Made by a program: the position numbers and the translations under genes. A DNA stretch of 64,000 nt from Holophagaceae bacterium (GTDB lineage Bacteria; Acidobacteriota; Holophagae; Holophagales; Holophagaceae): contig WRHW01000001.1 of the NCBI GenBank assembly GCA_009783055.1, forward strand, positions 62,001-126,000, written 5' to 3'. Within the stretch, counting starts at the first letter, position 1. Each line of letters starts with the position of its first letter. This document shows, one piece after another, positions 25,777-35,384 of the stretch. The notes under the pieces are model-generated. The model had not been told where the DNA came from. It did no database searches and saw nothing but the letters and a program-made list of their open reading frames with translations.

Positions 25777-28700
25777 CTCCCAAAAAAACTCAAGGAGTTT
25801 AGCCTCTCGTTGGTTCGGAAATTTATTTTCCAAAAGCGGTTGGATTATCGTTTTGAGCCTGGCCTGGGGATTGGCAGGAGTGCTGACATTCTTCAATTTG
25901 AAGCGCGATTTATTTCCAAATATTAATTTGCCAATAATGAGTATTTTTGTACAAGCACCTGGACTGGCCGCGCCTGAACTAGAATTATCAGTTGCTCAAC
26001 CAGTGGAACAGTCTATGGGAGGAATACCTGGCGTAAAACGTGTAAACACACTTATTATCCCAGAATTAGTACAGGTTGTAGTGACTTTTGAAGGCAATGC
26101 CGACTTGTGGCAATCAAGGCAAATCATGGCAGAGCGACTGTCTAGCGTTGCAGGAAATTTTCCCAAGGGGACACGCCCTCCTCTGCTGACCAGTGCTTCG
26201 GGGAGGCTCCACCAGCTAATTGAAATTGTGGCCGAAGGCAATAGCATTGATCCCATGCGATTGAGAGATTACGTTGAGCAGGTGGTAGCACCAAGGCTAC
26301 AGGCGGTTCCAGGGGTTGCAAGGGTGGACAGGCAGGGAGGCCAAGAAAAGTCATTGCAAATATCTTTGTCTCCAGAAAAGATGAGACTTCTTGGGGCAAC
26401 GCTTGACAATGTTTTGGCATCGCTGGAAGATACACATCAAGATTTTGGTGCTGGAGTATTAGAAATACATGACAAGGCTTGGTATGTTTCTACTGGTAGC
26501 CTTGCCGCCACGCCTGAAGAAGTGAGTCGCCTGCCACTTCAGGTATCAAATGGCTGGATAACACTTGGAGAAATTGCAGATATACGAGAGGCCCCCTGTT
26601 TTCGCAGAGGATTAGTGCGGCACGATGGCCATGAAGATGTAGGTATCAGTATCGTCAAACAGCCAACGGCATCAAGCCTGAACGTGGCAAAAAATGTCAG
26701 GATGATTTTGGATGAGCTTCGAGAAGAACTACCAGATGGCATATCTCTACAATTGATCTATGACCAAGGTAGCCTAGTTGACAGAGCCATTAACGGAGTC
26801 AGTCTAGCCCTGCTCGTTGGAAGCGTTTTTGTGGCATTTGTGCTCATCATGCTATTGGGAAATCTGAGGGGGTCTATAGTGGTTTTGGCAGTATTGCCAG
26901 TGGCCACTTTTGGGGCGGCGATACCGCTCTATTTTGCCAATCTGGGTCTGGATGCAATGACACTAGGAGGGCTGGCAATTGCCATTGGTCTGTTGGTTGA
27001 TGCCGCTGTAATTATGGTAGAAAACCTAGTCCACCGACTGCAAGAAAATCCCAATTCTCACTCTCGCTATCAAGTGATGGTCAAAGCCGCTACTGAAGTG
27101 GCTCTGCCCATATTTACTGCAATCCTTGTAATACTGGCTGTTTTCCTGCCCCTCATTTCTATGGGGGGGCTTGCCGGAAATCTTTATTCTCCGCTGGCCC
27201 TTGCAGTGGCTTCAGCTATGAGCATCAGCCTTGTACTTTCATTTACCTTGGTGCCAGTATTGGTAGATAAATTTATTCCGTCTGGGGCAACTATAGTTGA
27301 ACCCAAGATAGTTGGCCTAATTAAGCGAGTTTATAAACCTGCACTTGTATGGGCATTGCGCCATGGTGCCTTGGTAAGGACATTCGCATTGGCTCTTACG
27401 ATTCCATGTATTTGGTTGGCTATGCACTTGGGGACAAATTTTTTGCCAACCTTGGATGAACGCGCATTTATGCTACTCTCCAAGGTGCCATCCGAAAGCA
27501 GTTTAGATGCGGTAGATCAGGCCAATATATTTTTAGATAAAAAACTAAAGGGAATATCTGGAGTGGAAACGGTTTACAGGAGGACCGGCAGGGCTGATGT
27601 AACCGAAGACCCATGCCCCATTACTGACAGTGAAATCATGGTTATTCTTAAGCCAAACGCCAATGAGCGCGTTTTGAGGGAGGCGATATTTGAAGTCGCT
27701 GAGTCCATGCCATTTCCTGTAGAGGTAAACACACCAATGCAGGAACGCATCGCTGAGGGTATTGGAGGAACACCGGCGGACATTCAAGTAAAAATTTTTA
27801 GTCGCAACCTCGAAAAAATCAGACCATTAGTTGAAGACTTGCGCCTCCACATAGCAGAAGTGACAGGAGTGCAGAGCATCAACCTAGATACTCCTGACCC
27901 GCTACCTAGGTGGCGGGCAGTAATAAATGAAGAGTCTATACGCCGCCTTGGGGTTCCACGAACCTTTGTTGCAAAACACTTGGAAGCCTCCCTCCAAGGA
28001 ATAGAAGCAGGCTTGCGCTTTGATGGGACACAGCCAATTGAAAGAATAGTTCGCTTTGCAGAGCCGGATACATCAAGCCCAGAGACGCTGAAGATGGTGC
28101 CGATTATTTTAGAAGATGGTCGCACAATCAACCTTGGACAATTAATTGAGTTTGAAGAAACCACTACTCCAACTCTAATCCGTCGTGAGTTTAGTCAACC
28201 CTACATTGGCCTAAATATCAGAACTGATGGAGATTTAGGTGGGACTGTAAAGGGCATCAATAACCTGCTCAAAGACATAAAGCTACCGGAAGGTGCACAC
28301 ATAAAATTTGGGGGCAAAATCGAAGAGGCTCGCGAAGCAAACAAGCGACTTACACTTGCTATATGTGCCTCTGCTCTGCTGGTGACAGGACTACTATTTT
28401 TTGCACTACAGCGTTGGAGGGAAGTATTAATAGTGCTTGCAACCCTGCCAGACGCATTTGCTGGCGGCATCCTTGCCTTGTGGCTCTTTGGAGAAACTTG
28501 GAATATTAGTTCTATTGTAGGAATGATAGGTCTCTTTGGAGTAGCCGTGCAAAATAGCCTAGTGTTAATTAGCCAGGCTAAAGGACTGATTGCCCAAGGC
28601 TATGTTTTCCATAAGGCACTCGAAGAGGCAAGTCTGGGGAGGGTCAGGCCAAAGCTCATGACAGCAGGAGCAACTATTTTGGGATTGATACCTATTCTCT

Positions 28701-28867
28701 TAGGCTTTGCAGGATCAGAACTGGAACGACCTCTAGCAGTAGTGATGATAGGCGGACTTATTACCAGTACCCTCTTCACTCTGCTCGCCCTGCCAAGCTT
28801 TTATGCTTGGGTGGGAAATGTGAGGACAGGGGAGCCTAATGCTGAATTGCGTTCAAAAGGAATTTGA
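25766..28867 (+). CDS. RND efflux transporter, CzcA/AcrB superfamily
   Basis: ATG 25766 is chosen because GAGGAGG lies six bases upstream; the product has 1033 residues, standard for RND pumps. The first transmembrane helix is followed by LKRDLFPNINLPIMSIFVQAPG and a porter domain. TM2-6 carry the motif LAIAIGLLVDAAVIMVENLV with the conserved Asp used in proton translocation. A second porter domain and TM8-12 follow, including LGRVRPKLMTAGATILG. Together with the His-rich adaptor and small protein, export of a divalent or monovalent metal is the best guess, but the motif is not the exact heavy-metal-RND signature, so organic substrates are possible. It is the last gene of the efflux set. Confidence 0.9.
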   Translation: MFIDSQKNSRSLASRWFGNLFSKSGWIIVLSLAWGLAGVLTFFNLKRDLFPNINLPIMSIFVQAPGLAAPELELSVAQPVEQSMGGIPGVKRVNTLIIPELVQVVVTFEGNADLWQSRQIMAERLSSVAGNFPKGTRPPLLTSASGRLHQLIEIVAEGNSIDPMRLRDYVEQVVAPRLQAVPGVARVDRQGGQEKSLQISLSPEKMRLLGATLDNVLASLEDTHQDFGAGVLEIHDKAWYVSTGSLAATPEEVSRLPLQVSNGWITLGEIADIREAPCFRRGLVRHDGHEDVGISIVKQPTASSLNVAKNVRMILDELREELPDGISLQLIYDQGSLVDRAINGVSLALLVGSVFVAFVLIMLLGNLRGSIVVLAVLPVATFGAAIPLYFANLGLDAMTLGGLAIAIGLLVDAAVIMVENLVHRLQENPNSHSRYQVMVKAATEVALPIFTAILVILAVFLPLISMGGLAGNLYSPLALAVASAMSISLVLSFTLVPVLVDKFIPSGATIVEPKIVGLIKRVYKPALVWALRHGALVRTFALALTIPCIWLAMHLGTNFLPTLDERAFMLLSKVPSESSLDAVDQANIFLDKKLKGISGVETVYRRTGRADVTEDPCPITDSEIMVILKPNANERVLREAIFEVAESMPFPVEVNTPMQERIAEGIGGTPADIQVKIFSRNLEKIRPLVEDLRLHIAEVTGVQSINLDTPDPLPRWRAVINEESIRRLGVPRTFVAKHLEASLQGIEAGLRFDGTQPIERIVRFAEPDTSSPETLKMVPIILEDGRTINLGQLIEFEETTTPTLIRREFSQPYIGLNIRTDGDLGGTVKGINNLLKDIKLPEGAHIKFGGKIEEAREANKRLTLAICASALLVTGLLFFALQRWREVLIVLATLPDAFAGGILALWLFGETWNISSIVGMIGLFGVAVQNSLVLISQAKGLIAQGYVFHKALEEASLGRVRPKLMTAGATILGLIPILLGFAGSELERPLAVVMIGGLITSTLFTLLALPSFYAWVGNVRTGEPNAELRSKGI

Positions 28868-28891
28868 ACGCAACTTGGTAATGATTGGTTA

Positions 28892-29671
28892 TTACCACTC
28901 ACACTTAGCTGACTGATAATAAATTTGCTCAGTTATAATTTTTTGTGGCGTAAAAGATATTTCGTCCAATGGGTTCAAAACATGTGTCATTCGTGGTGCT
29001 TGAGCTAAATTGCTTACAATAACAAGTGCGTAATTATTGGAATATTCTCTTGCTTTTTCATATTCATTTTTAGTGAATCGAATGCTCCCACCCTTTTCTC
29101 GAATCCCTTTTACTTCTGCCAAATAGTAATCTTCATTTATTGACAGTTGAAAATCATAACCATCACCAAATAGACGAGCATCAGTAATAATTGCCATCTT
29201 AAAAATTTCTATATTTTTATAATTATTTAGAAAAAAATGCTCTGCTTCGATTCCGGTATGCTGCATTTGCTTAAATATTGAACGAATAACAGGACTGGTC
29301 TTTATTTTTATTGTTTCTGGCAAAGGTTTATCTTTGAACAATTCGTTAATAAACATTTTCACAACATCTGCATATTCAAAAACATTTAATTCTCCAAACA
29401 TAGAATCTACATATTCTTTTCGATGCTTATAAGCATCGCCCTTCTGCCACCACCCTTTGCGAGTGGTATATGGATTGAGTCCATCAAAGATGTCCTGTCT
29501 ATTCTTTATAGTATCTATCGTCTGAGCTATACCTATATCAACAAAAAATTGATATAGCGATACTTTTGTTTTATGACCAAATACAGAAACAAATTCTTTA
29601 TCAAATTTTGATAATCCATATCCAATTAAATTTAATATTTCATAATTTTCATGTTTGTTTGATTTTCCCAT
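28892..29671 (-). CDS. Putative restriction endonuclease with DUF3883-like nuclease domain
   Basis: From ATG 29671 (AGGA six bases upstream) the protein has 259 residues. It is clearly richer in A+T and in Lys, Asn, Ile and Tyr than neighbouring genes. The N-terminal part has EILNLIGYGLSKFDKEFV, a helical segment and TRKGWWQKGDAYKHRKEYVD. The C-terminal part shows a PD-(D/E)xK-like nuclease core: YDFQLSINEDYYLAEVKG with the E-x-K pair, then GSIRFTKNEYEKA, as in DUF3883 domains. Directly upstream on the same strand is a cytosine-C5 methyltransferase fragment, which supports a restriction role. It looks horizontally acquired. With the methyltransferase broken, it may be inactive or silenced. 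Confidence 0.6.
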   Translation of the reverse strand: MGKSNKHENYEILNLIGYGLSKFDKEFVSVFGHKTKVSLYQFFVDIGIAQTIDTIKNRQDIFDGLNPYTTRKGWWQKGDAYKHRKEYVDSMFGELNVFEYADVVKMFINELFKDKPLPETIKIKTSPVIRSIFKQMQHTGIEAEHFFLNNYKNIEIFKMAIITDARLFGDGYDFQLSINEDYYLAEVKGIREKGGSIRFTKNEYEKAREYSNNYALVIVSNLAQAPRMTHVLNPLDEISFTPQKIITEQIYYQSAKCEW

Positions 29672-29690
29672 ATCAATTCCTACAATAAGC

Positions 29691-29849
29691 CTATTCCATC
29701 GCAACCCAATCTTCTGGAAATAGTTGAATATCCCAAGTGGAATTTTGTATTTTGATTTTTGATGAAATCGCGCCTAATGCAAGGCCACCGTGGCCACAGA
29801 ACAACTCACCTAACCGGAAAGTAGTGGTAGTTAAGAATGCAGTTCCCAT
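29691..29849 (-). pseudogene. N-terminal remnant of a cytosine-C5 DNA methyltransferase
   Basis: A 52-codon frame from ATG 29849 encodes FRLGELFCGHGGLALGA at residues 11-27. This is motif I of cytosine-C5 methyltransferases, the S-adenosylmethionine loop with consensus LFCGxGG. The rest of the enzyme, including the catalytic Pro-Cys motif IV, is missing: only 25 unrelated-looking residues follow before a stop at 29691. It ends next to the putative endonuclease gene on the same strand. An internal deletion of a once complete methyltransferase is the simplest reading. Confidence 0.65.
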
Positions 29850-29867
29850 AAATTGCAATTGAAAAAA

Positions 29868-31484
29868 CTAAAACCCTCTGGCAAACAGTGCCCAAAAAGC
29901 ATCGCCGAGTTCGATCCACTTCTGCATGGCGGCTCGAGAGAAATTGCCGGAATACTGATTTAGATATTCCTGAACCTTTTTGCGACCTTCAGGTGAGCTG
30001 TCTGCCTTCAGCATATCTTGGACATGTTTTTCTACTCCTGGCACTTCCAGTAGTCCTTTATTTTCAAACTCCATAATCGAACTATTGAGCAAGTCCTTTG
30101 TTTGACCCCATCTCACTTGAGCAAGCTTGTTGGCGCGCCTAAATGCCCAAGCGGCACTGTCCATGCGGAATATCCTCTGAGGGTCAACTTCAAATGGCTT
30201 GGGAAGGCTAGACATTCCAGAAAAGAGAGGGATGCGAGGGCTTTGTCCAGGGTTATCAAAACTGAACCATGCTAGGCCACCAATTTCATCTGGCAACCAA
30301 CCCCTCAGTTGGGTCACGTGGCTGTGGGAACACTGGGGGACTGCAATGGTACGTTGGTTTTGAATCGTGCCCGGCTTAAGTGTGTTGATCAATGTGATCA
30401 TATCACTATTCATCCAAGGATTTACCGCAGGGCTACGAATCGGCTCTGGTTGTTGGCCTTCGGACTGCGCTTGAGAACCTGGCCTTCTGGGCGGAGGTAC
30501 CATTAGGTTTTGAAAGCGGTCATATTCTGTACCCTCATAGGTTTCACGGAAAAAAGCAAAGAGCATTTCTGGACTTACCTTCTTTTCAGGTTTTACTGTA
30601 AATGGCAATTCTTCCATATCCATAGTCAACTTAAGGGATGGAGCCAAATTGCTCAGTATAAAGAACTCCCTTATTGCATAAGGTTTCTGAACACCGCCAT
30701 ACACTTTCCAAAATTTGAATTTTTCCTTTGCAGGGTCATACCAGCCCTTTTCTTGGCCAAGGGAGAAAATATTTGAAGAGGCCATGTAGCGATCTGGCTG
30801 TGAGAGATCAATCTCGCTGATGCGTGGGATATTGGCTGAAACACCTACGTGGTCATCAGGAATGCGCACTGCGGCCCATACTGCTCCAGTTTTACCTGCA
30901 CCCACACCCATTATCTCGAAGTGCCATACTTCCTTGGGGTCAGCAAGTGTAAGACACTCTCCGCTATCGCCATACCCATACTGCTCTGCCAAACTACCCA
31001 TCAACTCGATTGCCTCTCTCGCTGTAGTGCAACGCTCTAGGGCAATTGCTTGTAGCTCTTCAATGACGAATAGCCCTTCCCTGTTAATTAAATCTCGGCG
31101 ACCATTGAAGGTGGTTTCACCCATTGCTAACTTCTTTTCATTCATAAATGGATAACTTGTATTAAAAAATGCAAAGGTCTCTGCTACCTGGGGAATTTCG
31201 CCCTTCTTGGTCATGCCCCTTAAATCGTCTGGTGTTTCAGTGTGCATCTTACCCCACCATACTTCCCGCTTTGAGTTGGGTTCATGCTTTGTCCTAGGCA
31301 CGATATTTAGCCAGGCTCGATAGTTACCATCGCAGGTATGAGAAGTAATAACAGATCCATCCGTGGAGGCGTTTTTGCCAACCATAATACTGGTGCAAGG
31401 ATCAATGTTTTCTTCATGGACTGTCTGGGCTACCAGGGCCACAGGAAACAGGGATAGCAGGATTGCAGGTATGATATTTTTCAT
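29868..31484 (-). CDS. Secreted C69-family dipeptidase
   Basis: A 538-residue protein with a signal peptide (IIPAILLSLFPVALVAQ) and then DPCTSIMVGKNASTDGS. Cys30 is the N-terminal nucleophile of the C69/U34 dipeptidase family, exposed by processing. Family segments include DGNYRAWLNIVPR, EGLFVIEELQAIALERC, GYGDSGECLTLADPKEVWHFE and QCSHSHVTQLRGWLP. It should split dipeptides, probably in the periplasm, fitting a peptide-using lifestyle alongside the M81 protein. It is divergent from pyruvate phosphate dikinase and ends 18 bases before the methyltransferase remnant. Confidence 0.88.
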   Translation of the reverse strand: MKNIIPAILLSLFPVALVAQTVHEENIDPCTSIMVGKNASTDGSVITSHTCDGNYRAWLNIVPRTKHEPNSKREVWWGKMHTETPDDLRGMTKKGEIPQVAETFAFFNTSYPFMNEKKLAMGETTFNGRRDLINREGLFVIEELQAIALERCTTAREAIELMGSLAEQYGYGDSGECLTLADPKEVWHFEIMGVGAGKTGAVWAAVRIPDDHVGVSANIPRISEIDLSQPDRYMASSNIFSLGQEKGWYDPAKEKFKFWKVYGGVQKPYAIREFFILSNLAPSLKLTMDMEELPFTVKPEKKVSPEMLFAFFRETYEGTEYDRFQNLMVPPPRRPGSQAQSEGQQPEPIRSPAVNPWMNSDMITLINTLKPGTIQNQRTIAVPQCSHSHVTQLRGWLPDEIGGLAWFSFDNPGQSPRIPLFSGMSSLPKPFEVDPQRIFRMDSAAWAFRRANKLAQVRWGQTKDLLNSSIMEFENKGLLEVPGVEKHVQDMLKADSSPEGRKKVQEYLNQYSGNFSRAAMQKWIELGDAFWALFARGF

Positions 31485-31552
31485 AAAGACTCCAAAGCAC
31501 TAGTAACTATTGCAACCCAAAGCAGACAGATTGGCAAGGGAAAAGAATAGAA

Positions 31553-31581
31553 TTGTCAACTGAAACCACATAACTTAGTAT
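31553..31581 (+). promoter_or_regulatory. Probable sigma-70 promoter of ppdK
   Basis: TTGTCA (31553-31558) and TAGTAT (31576-31581) are spaced by exactly 17 bases, 57 bases before the ppdK start. A perfect TATAAT also lies closer at 31610-31615 but lacks a -35, so either could be used. Confidence 0.4.
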
Positions 31582-31638
31582 TATTAATCCATAGCCAACT
31601 TATTTTGGTTATAATTACCATCTCACATGAGGTTCAAC

Positions 31639-34359
31639 ATGACAAAGTACGTATACTCCTTCGGCGCCAATCGTAACGAGGGCAACGCAACAATGAGAAA
31701 TACCCTCGGCGGAAAGGGTTGCAACTTGGCAGAAATGGCCGGCTTGGGAGTTCCGGTGCCTCCTGGATTTACGGTTATTACCGATGTCTGCTCAATGTAT
31801 AACCAAGCAGGTAAAAAACTACCCGCACAGGTTGTTGAGCAGGTAAAAGAAGCGCTCCACTGGCTTGAAAAGAATCAGGGGCGCAAACTTGGTGATGTCG
31901 AAAAGCCACTGCTACTCTCCGTCAGGTCGGGTGCTAGGGATTCCATGCCTGGAATGATGGATACAGTGCTAAATCTGGGTCTCAACGACCAAACAGTAGA
32001 AGGTCTGGCCAAGGCAAGCAAAAATCCTCGCTTTGCCTATGATAGCTATCGCCGATTCATTATGATGTATTCGGATGTAGTTTTAGATGTTCACAAAGAC
32101 CACTTTGAAGAAAAAATTGAAGAACTAAAGCATAAAACCGGCAAGAAACTCGACACCGAAATCACCGCCGAAGAGTGGAAAAAGCTATGCTCTCAGTTTA
32201 AGGCTATCGTAAAAGCTAAGCTGGGTCACGAATTTCCCCAAGACCCTTGGGAACAGCTTTTAGGAGGTATCCGCGCAGTTTTCAATTCATGGGATACCGA
32301 GCGCGCAATTATTTATCGCCGCATGAACCGCATACCTGACGAATGGGGAACTGCTGTAAATGTGCAAACAATGGTGTTCGGCAATATGGGCGACGACTGT
32401 GGCACAGGCGTGGCATTTACCCGCGATCCTGGTACCGGCGAACCATATTTCTATGGTGAGTACCTAATTGATGCACAAGGTGAGGATGTGGTGGCTGGTA
32501 TCCGCACACCCCAACCAATCACTAAATACCAAGCCGGCAAGAGTGGCCTAAAGAGCCTAGAAGAAGCCATGCCCGGTGTATATAAAGAGCTGTACGACAC
32601 CTGCCAAAAGCTGGAAAAACATTTCACAAACATGCAAGACCTCGAGTTTACTATCCAACAGGGAAAGCTCTACATGCTCCAGACCCGTAATGGCAAACGC
32701 ACTGCCCTTGCAGGCATACGTATCGCCATAGACATGGTTAAGGAAGGCATGATAGACGAAAAGACGGCTCTGAATAGGATAAACCCAGACGACCTCACTC
32801 AGTTGCTGGCTCCTATTTTTGACGTTAAGGAAAAAGAAACATTCAAAAAAGCCGGCAAACTTATGGCCAAGGGTCTCCCTGCAGGGCCAGGTGCGGCAAC
32901 TGGCATCATAGCCCTGACCGCTGAAGAAGCTCAAGAATTAAAAGCTAAAGATCAGGATGCGGTATTGGTCCGCCTAGAAACATCTCCAGAAGACCTAGCT
33001 GGAATGGTTGCCGCCAAGGGCATATTGACAGGCAGGGGAGGAATGACCTCCCATGCGGCGGTTGTAGCTCGTGGAATGGGCAAGCCTTGCGTATGCGGAG
33101 CTTCTGATCTGATTATTGATACTTCCAAGCGTACGGTCTCTGTGAAAGGCATCACATTAAAGGCTGGTAAGGACTACATCTCGATAGATGGTAGCGTTGG
33201 AGAAATCTATGCTGGCAAACTCAGTGCCTTCCCATCAGAAGTAAACCAAGTACTGATTGACAAGACGATCAAGGCCGAAAAGAGCGAAACATATAAGCGG
33301 TTTGCCACTATTATGTCTTGGGCCAACAGGTACCGCACAATGAAAGTCCGCACCAATGCAGACACCCCCAAAGAGTCCAACGCCGCCAGAGCCTTTGGTG
33401 CTGAAGGTATCGGCCTCTGTCGCACCGAACACATGTTCTTCGAAGGGGAACGCATCATAGCTGTCCGAGAAATGATATTGGCAAATGACGTAAAAGGTCG
33501 CAAAGTAGCCCTCGCAAAGCTCCTGCCAATGCAACGAAAAGATTTTGAAGGCATATTTAAGGCTATGGATGGTCTGCCGGTAAACATTCGACTCATCGAC
33601 CCTCCTCTTCACGAATTTGTCCCACACGACAAAAAAGGGCAAGAAGAAATGGCCAAGGTGCTTGGTCTACCTCTAAAGGAAGTCCAGCAACGAGTTGAGA
33701 AGCTACATGAATTCAACCCAATGATGGGGCATCGTGGTTGTCGCCTTGGCATTACCTATCCTGAAATTATCCGTATGCAGATGCGCGCTATCGCCGAAGC
33801 CGCCATCAATGTTGAAAAGAAGGGCATCAAGGCGATCCCTGAAGTTATGGTTCCGCTCATCGGCACAGTCAAAGAGCTTGCCTTTACAAAGGCAGAGATG
33901 CTGGCTGAAATTGAAGAAATCAACAAAAAGAAGGGGACTAATTTCAGTTGCCCGATTGGCACAATGATTGAGATACCTCGCGCCGCCCTCACCGCCGACC
34001 AAGTGGCCGCCGAAGCAGACTACTTTAGCTTCGGCACAAATGACCTAACCCAGATGGGCTTTGGCTTTAGTCGTGACGACGCAGGTAGCTTCCTCCATGA
34101 TTACGTTGACAAGAAGATACTTGAGGATGATCCATTTCAAACACTCGACCAGCAAGGCATCGGCGAATTAGTGCGAATCGCCTGCGAAAAAGGACGAGCA
34201 ACAAAGAAAGAACTAAAACTAGGCGTATGTGGCGAACATGGCGGCGACCCACGTTCTGTAATGTTCTTCTATAAATGTGGCCTTAACTATGTAAGCTGTA
34301 GCCCATTTAGGGTTCCCATCGCCATAGTTGCCGCGGCGCAGGCGAGTTTGCAGAAATAG
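31639..34359 (+). CDS. ppdK: Pyruvate, phosphate dikinase
   Basis: ATG 31639, with GAGG seven bases upstream, gives 906 residues, typical for PPDK. The N-terminal ATP-grasp domain begins KYVYSFGANRNEGN and contains LLSVRSGARDSMPGMMDT. The swivelling domain carries GRGGMTSHAAVVARGMGKPC with the phospho-carrier His472. The C-terminal PEP/pyruvate barrel ends with LGVCGEHGG (Cys864). It interconverts pyruvate, ATP and phosphate with PEP, AMP and PPi, serving gluconeogenesis or PPi-linked glycolysis. No regulatory protein gene is adjacent. An ABC importer pair follows closely. Confidence 0.97.
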   Translation: MTKYVYSFGANRNEGNATMRNTLGGKGCNLAEMAGLGVPVPPGFTVITDVCSMYNQAGKKLPAQVVEQVKEALHWLEKNQGRKLGDVEKPLLLSVRSGARDSMPGMMDTVLNLGLNDQTVEGLAKASKNPRFAYDSYRRFIMMYSDVVLDVHKDHFEEKIEELKHKTGKKLDTEITAEEWKKLCSQFKAIVKAKLGHEFPQDPWEQLLGGIRAVFNSWDTERAIIYRRMNRIPDEWGTAVNVQTMVFGNMGDDCGTGVAFTRDPGTGEPYFYGEYLIDAQGEDVVAGIRTPQPITKYQAGKSGLKSLEEAMPGVYKELYDTCQKLEKHFTNMQDLEFTIQQGKLYMLQTRNGKRTALAGIRIAIDMVKEGMIDEKTALNRINPDDLTQLLAPIFDVKEKETFKKAGKLMAKGLPAGPGAATGIIALTAEEAQELKAKDQDAVLVRLETSPEDLAGMVAAKGILTGRGGMTSHAAVVARGMGKPCVCGASDLIIDTSKRTVSVKGITLKAGKDYISIDGSVGEIYAGKLSAFPSEVNQVLIDKTIKAEKSETYKRFATIMSWANRYRTMKVRTNADTPKESNAARAFGAEGIGLCRTEHMFFEGERIIAVREMILANDVKGRKVALAKLLPMQRKDFEGIFKAMDGLPVNIRLIDPPLHEFVPHDKKGQEEMAKVLGLPLKEVQQRVEKLHEFNPMMGHRGCRLGITYPEIIRMQMRAIAEAAINVEKKGIKAIPEVMVPLIGTVKELAFTKAEMLAEIEEINKKKGTNFSCPIGTMIEIPRAALTADQVAAEADYFSFGTNDLTQMGFGFSRDDAGSFLHDYVDKKILEDDPFQTLDQQGIGELVRIACEKGRATKKELKLGVCGEHGGDPRSVMFFYKCGLNYVSCSPFRVPIAIVAAAQASLQK

Positions 34360-34376
34360 TCATACAGCTGTTTCGC

Positions 34377-35384
34377 TTGTACCGTCTGCCTACATGGGGC
34401 AAAGCGTTGAAAAAATCCTCTCCCCTCTTTGTCGGCTCTATCCTGATATTGCTGTTTACCATAGTTGCCTCCCTAGCACTTGGGGAGGCAATGTTGTCTC
34501 CATCGGAATTATGGGGCGCAATTTGTGGAGCAGGGGATGATTCCAGTAGAATAATTTTTTTTGATATACGGCTACCCCGCACTATTGTCGGCATATTCGT
34601 AGGTGCAGGGTTGGGTGCTTCTGGCGTTGTAATGCAGGCATTTTTTCGCAATCCGCTTGCAAGCCCTGGGCTGTTGGGAGTCAGTAGTGGTGGTGCCCTT
34701 GGTGCAGTAATTGCGATAGTTTTTGCTACTAGCCTTGGATTATTCACTATACCTTTTGCATCTGTGCTTGGAGCCTTTATGGCCACCGGTGCTGTGATGA
34801 TGCTTGCCCGAAAGGGCGCATCTCCAGAGCATCTTCTTCTCGCTGGAGTAGCACTGAATGCCCTATTTGGAGCGGCCACCAGTTTTTTGTTATCAGCTTC
34901 AGCAACTCATACCCATCTGGGTGCCCAGATATTATTTTGGCTCATGGGTGGTATAGAAAACAGGACATGGGAACATGTTTGGATGGCCGCTCCAGGAATC
35001 CTTGTAGCCTCCGTATTGCTCTTGCCCCTTGGGCGACCAATGAACTTGCTGGCTCTTGGTGATTCTGGAGCACAGAGTCTTGGCGTAAACGTCCGTCGGC
35101 TACGTTGGCAACTGATTGCCCTTTCTACAACCTTGACTGCATTGGCGACAGCTGTAGGGGGTGTAATTGGCTTTGTCGGTCTGGTAGTCCCACACATCTT
35201 CCGCTTGTTGGATGGGCCTAACCATAGACGCTTACTGCCACTTTCCATGATTGGAGGAGCGTCATTGGTATTATTGTGTGATTTACCAACTCGGTTTTTA
35301 GGGTCAGGAATGCGTCTGGGCGTACTCACATCCTTGGTTGGTGGCCCGTTCCTGCTCTGGCTGTTGCGGAGGAGGTCATGTTAG
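34377..35384 (+). CDS. FecCD/BtuC-family ABC importer permease
   Basis: A 335-residue permease with about nine or ten transmembrane segments. Family landmarks are RLPRTIVGIFVGAGLGASG, QAFFRNPLASPGLLGVSSGG, GDSGAQSLGVNVRRLRW and GFVGLVVPHIFRLLDGPNHR. The start is uncertain: TTG 34377 is the longest, and TTG 34407, with GGGGC upstream, is equally credible. Such permeases import iron-siderophore, haem or cobalamin with an ATPase and a binding protein. The ATPase gene overlaps its 3' end by 7 bases, but no periplasmic binding protein gene or TonB receptor is near, so the ligand cannot be assigned. Confidence 0.88.
   Translation: MYRLPTWGKALKKSSPLFVGSILILLFTIVASLALGEAMLSPSELWGAICGAGDDSSRIIFFDIRLPRTIVGIFVGAGLGASGVVMQAFFRNPLASPGLLGVSSGGALGAVIAIVFATSLGLFTIPFASVLGAFMATGAVMMLARKGASPEHLLLAGVALNALFGAATSFLLSASATHTHLGAQILFWLMGGIENRTWEHVWMAAPGILVASVLLLPLGRPMNLLALGDSGAQSLGVNVRRLRWQLIALSTTLTALATAVGGVIGFVGLVVPHIFRLLDGPNHRRLLPLSMIGGASLVLLCDLPTRFLGSGMRLGVLTSLVGGPFLLWLLRRRSC

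Noticed and set aside
28877-28896. GGTAAT...ATTACC as a bidirectional terminator between the RND pump and the nuclease gene
   Set aside because: The stem is only 6-7 bp, overlaps the nuclease stop codon and lacks a T-run on either side.
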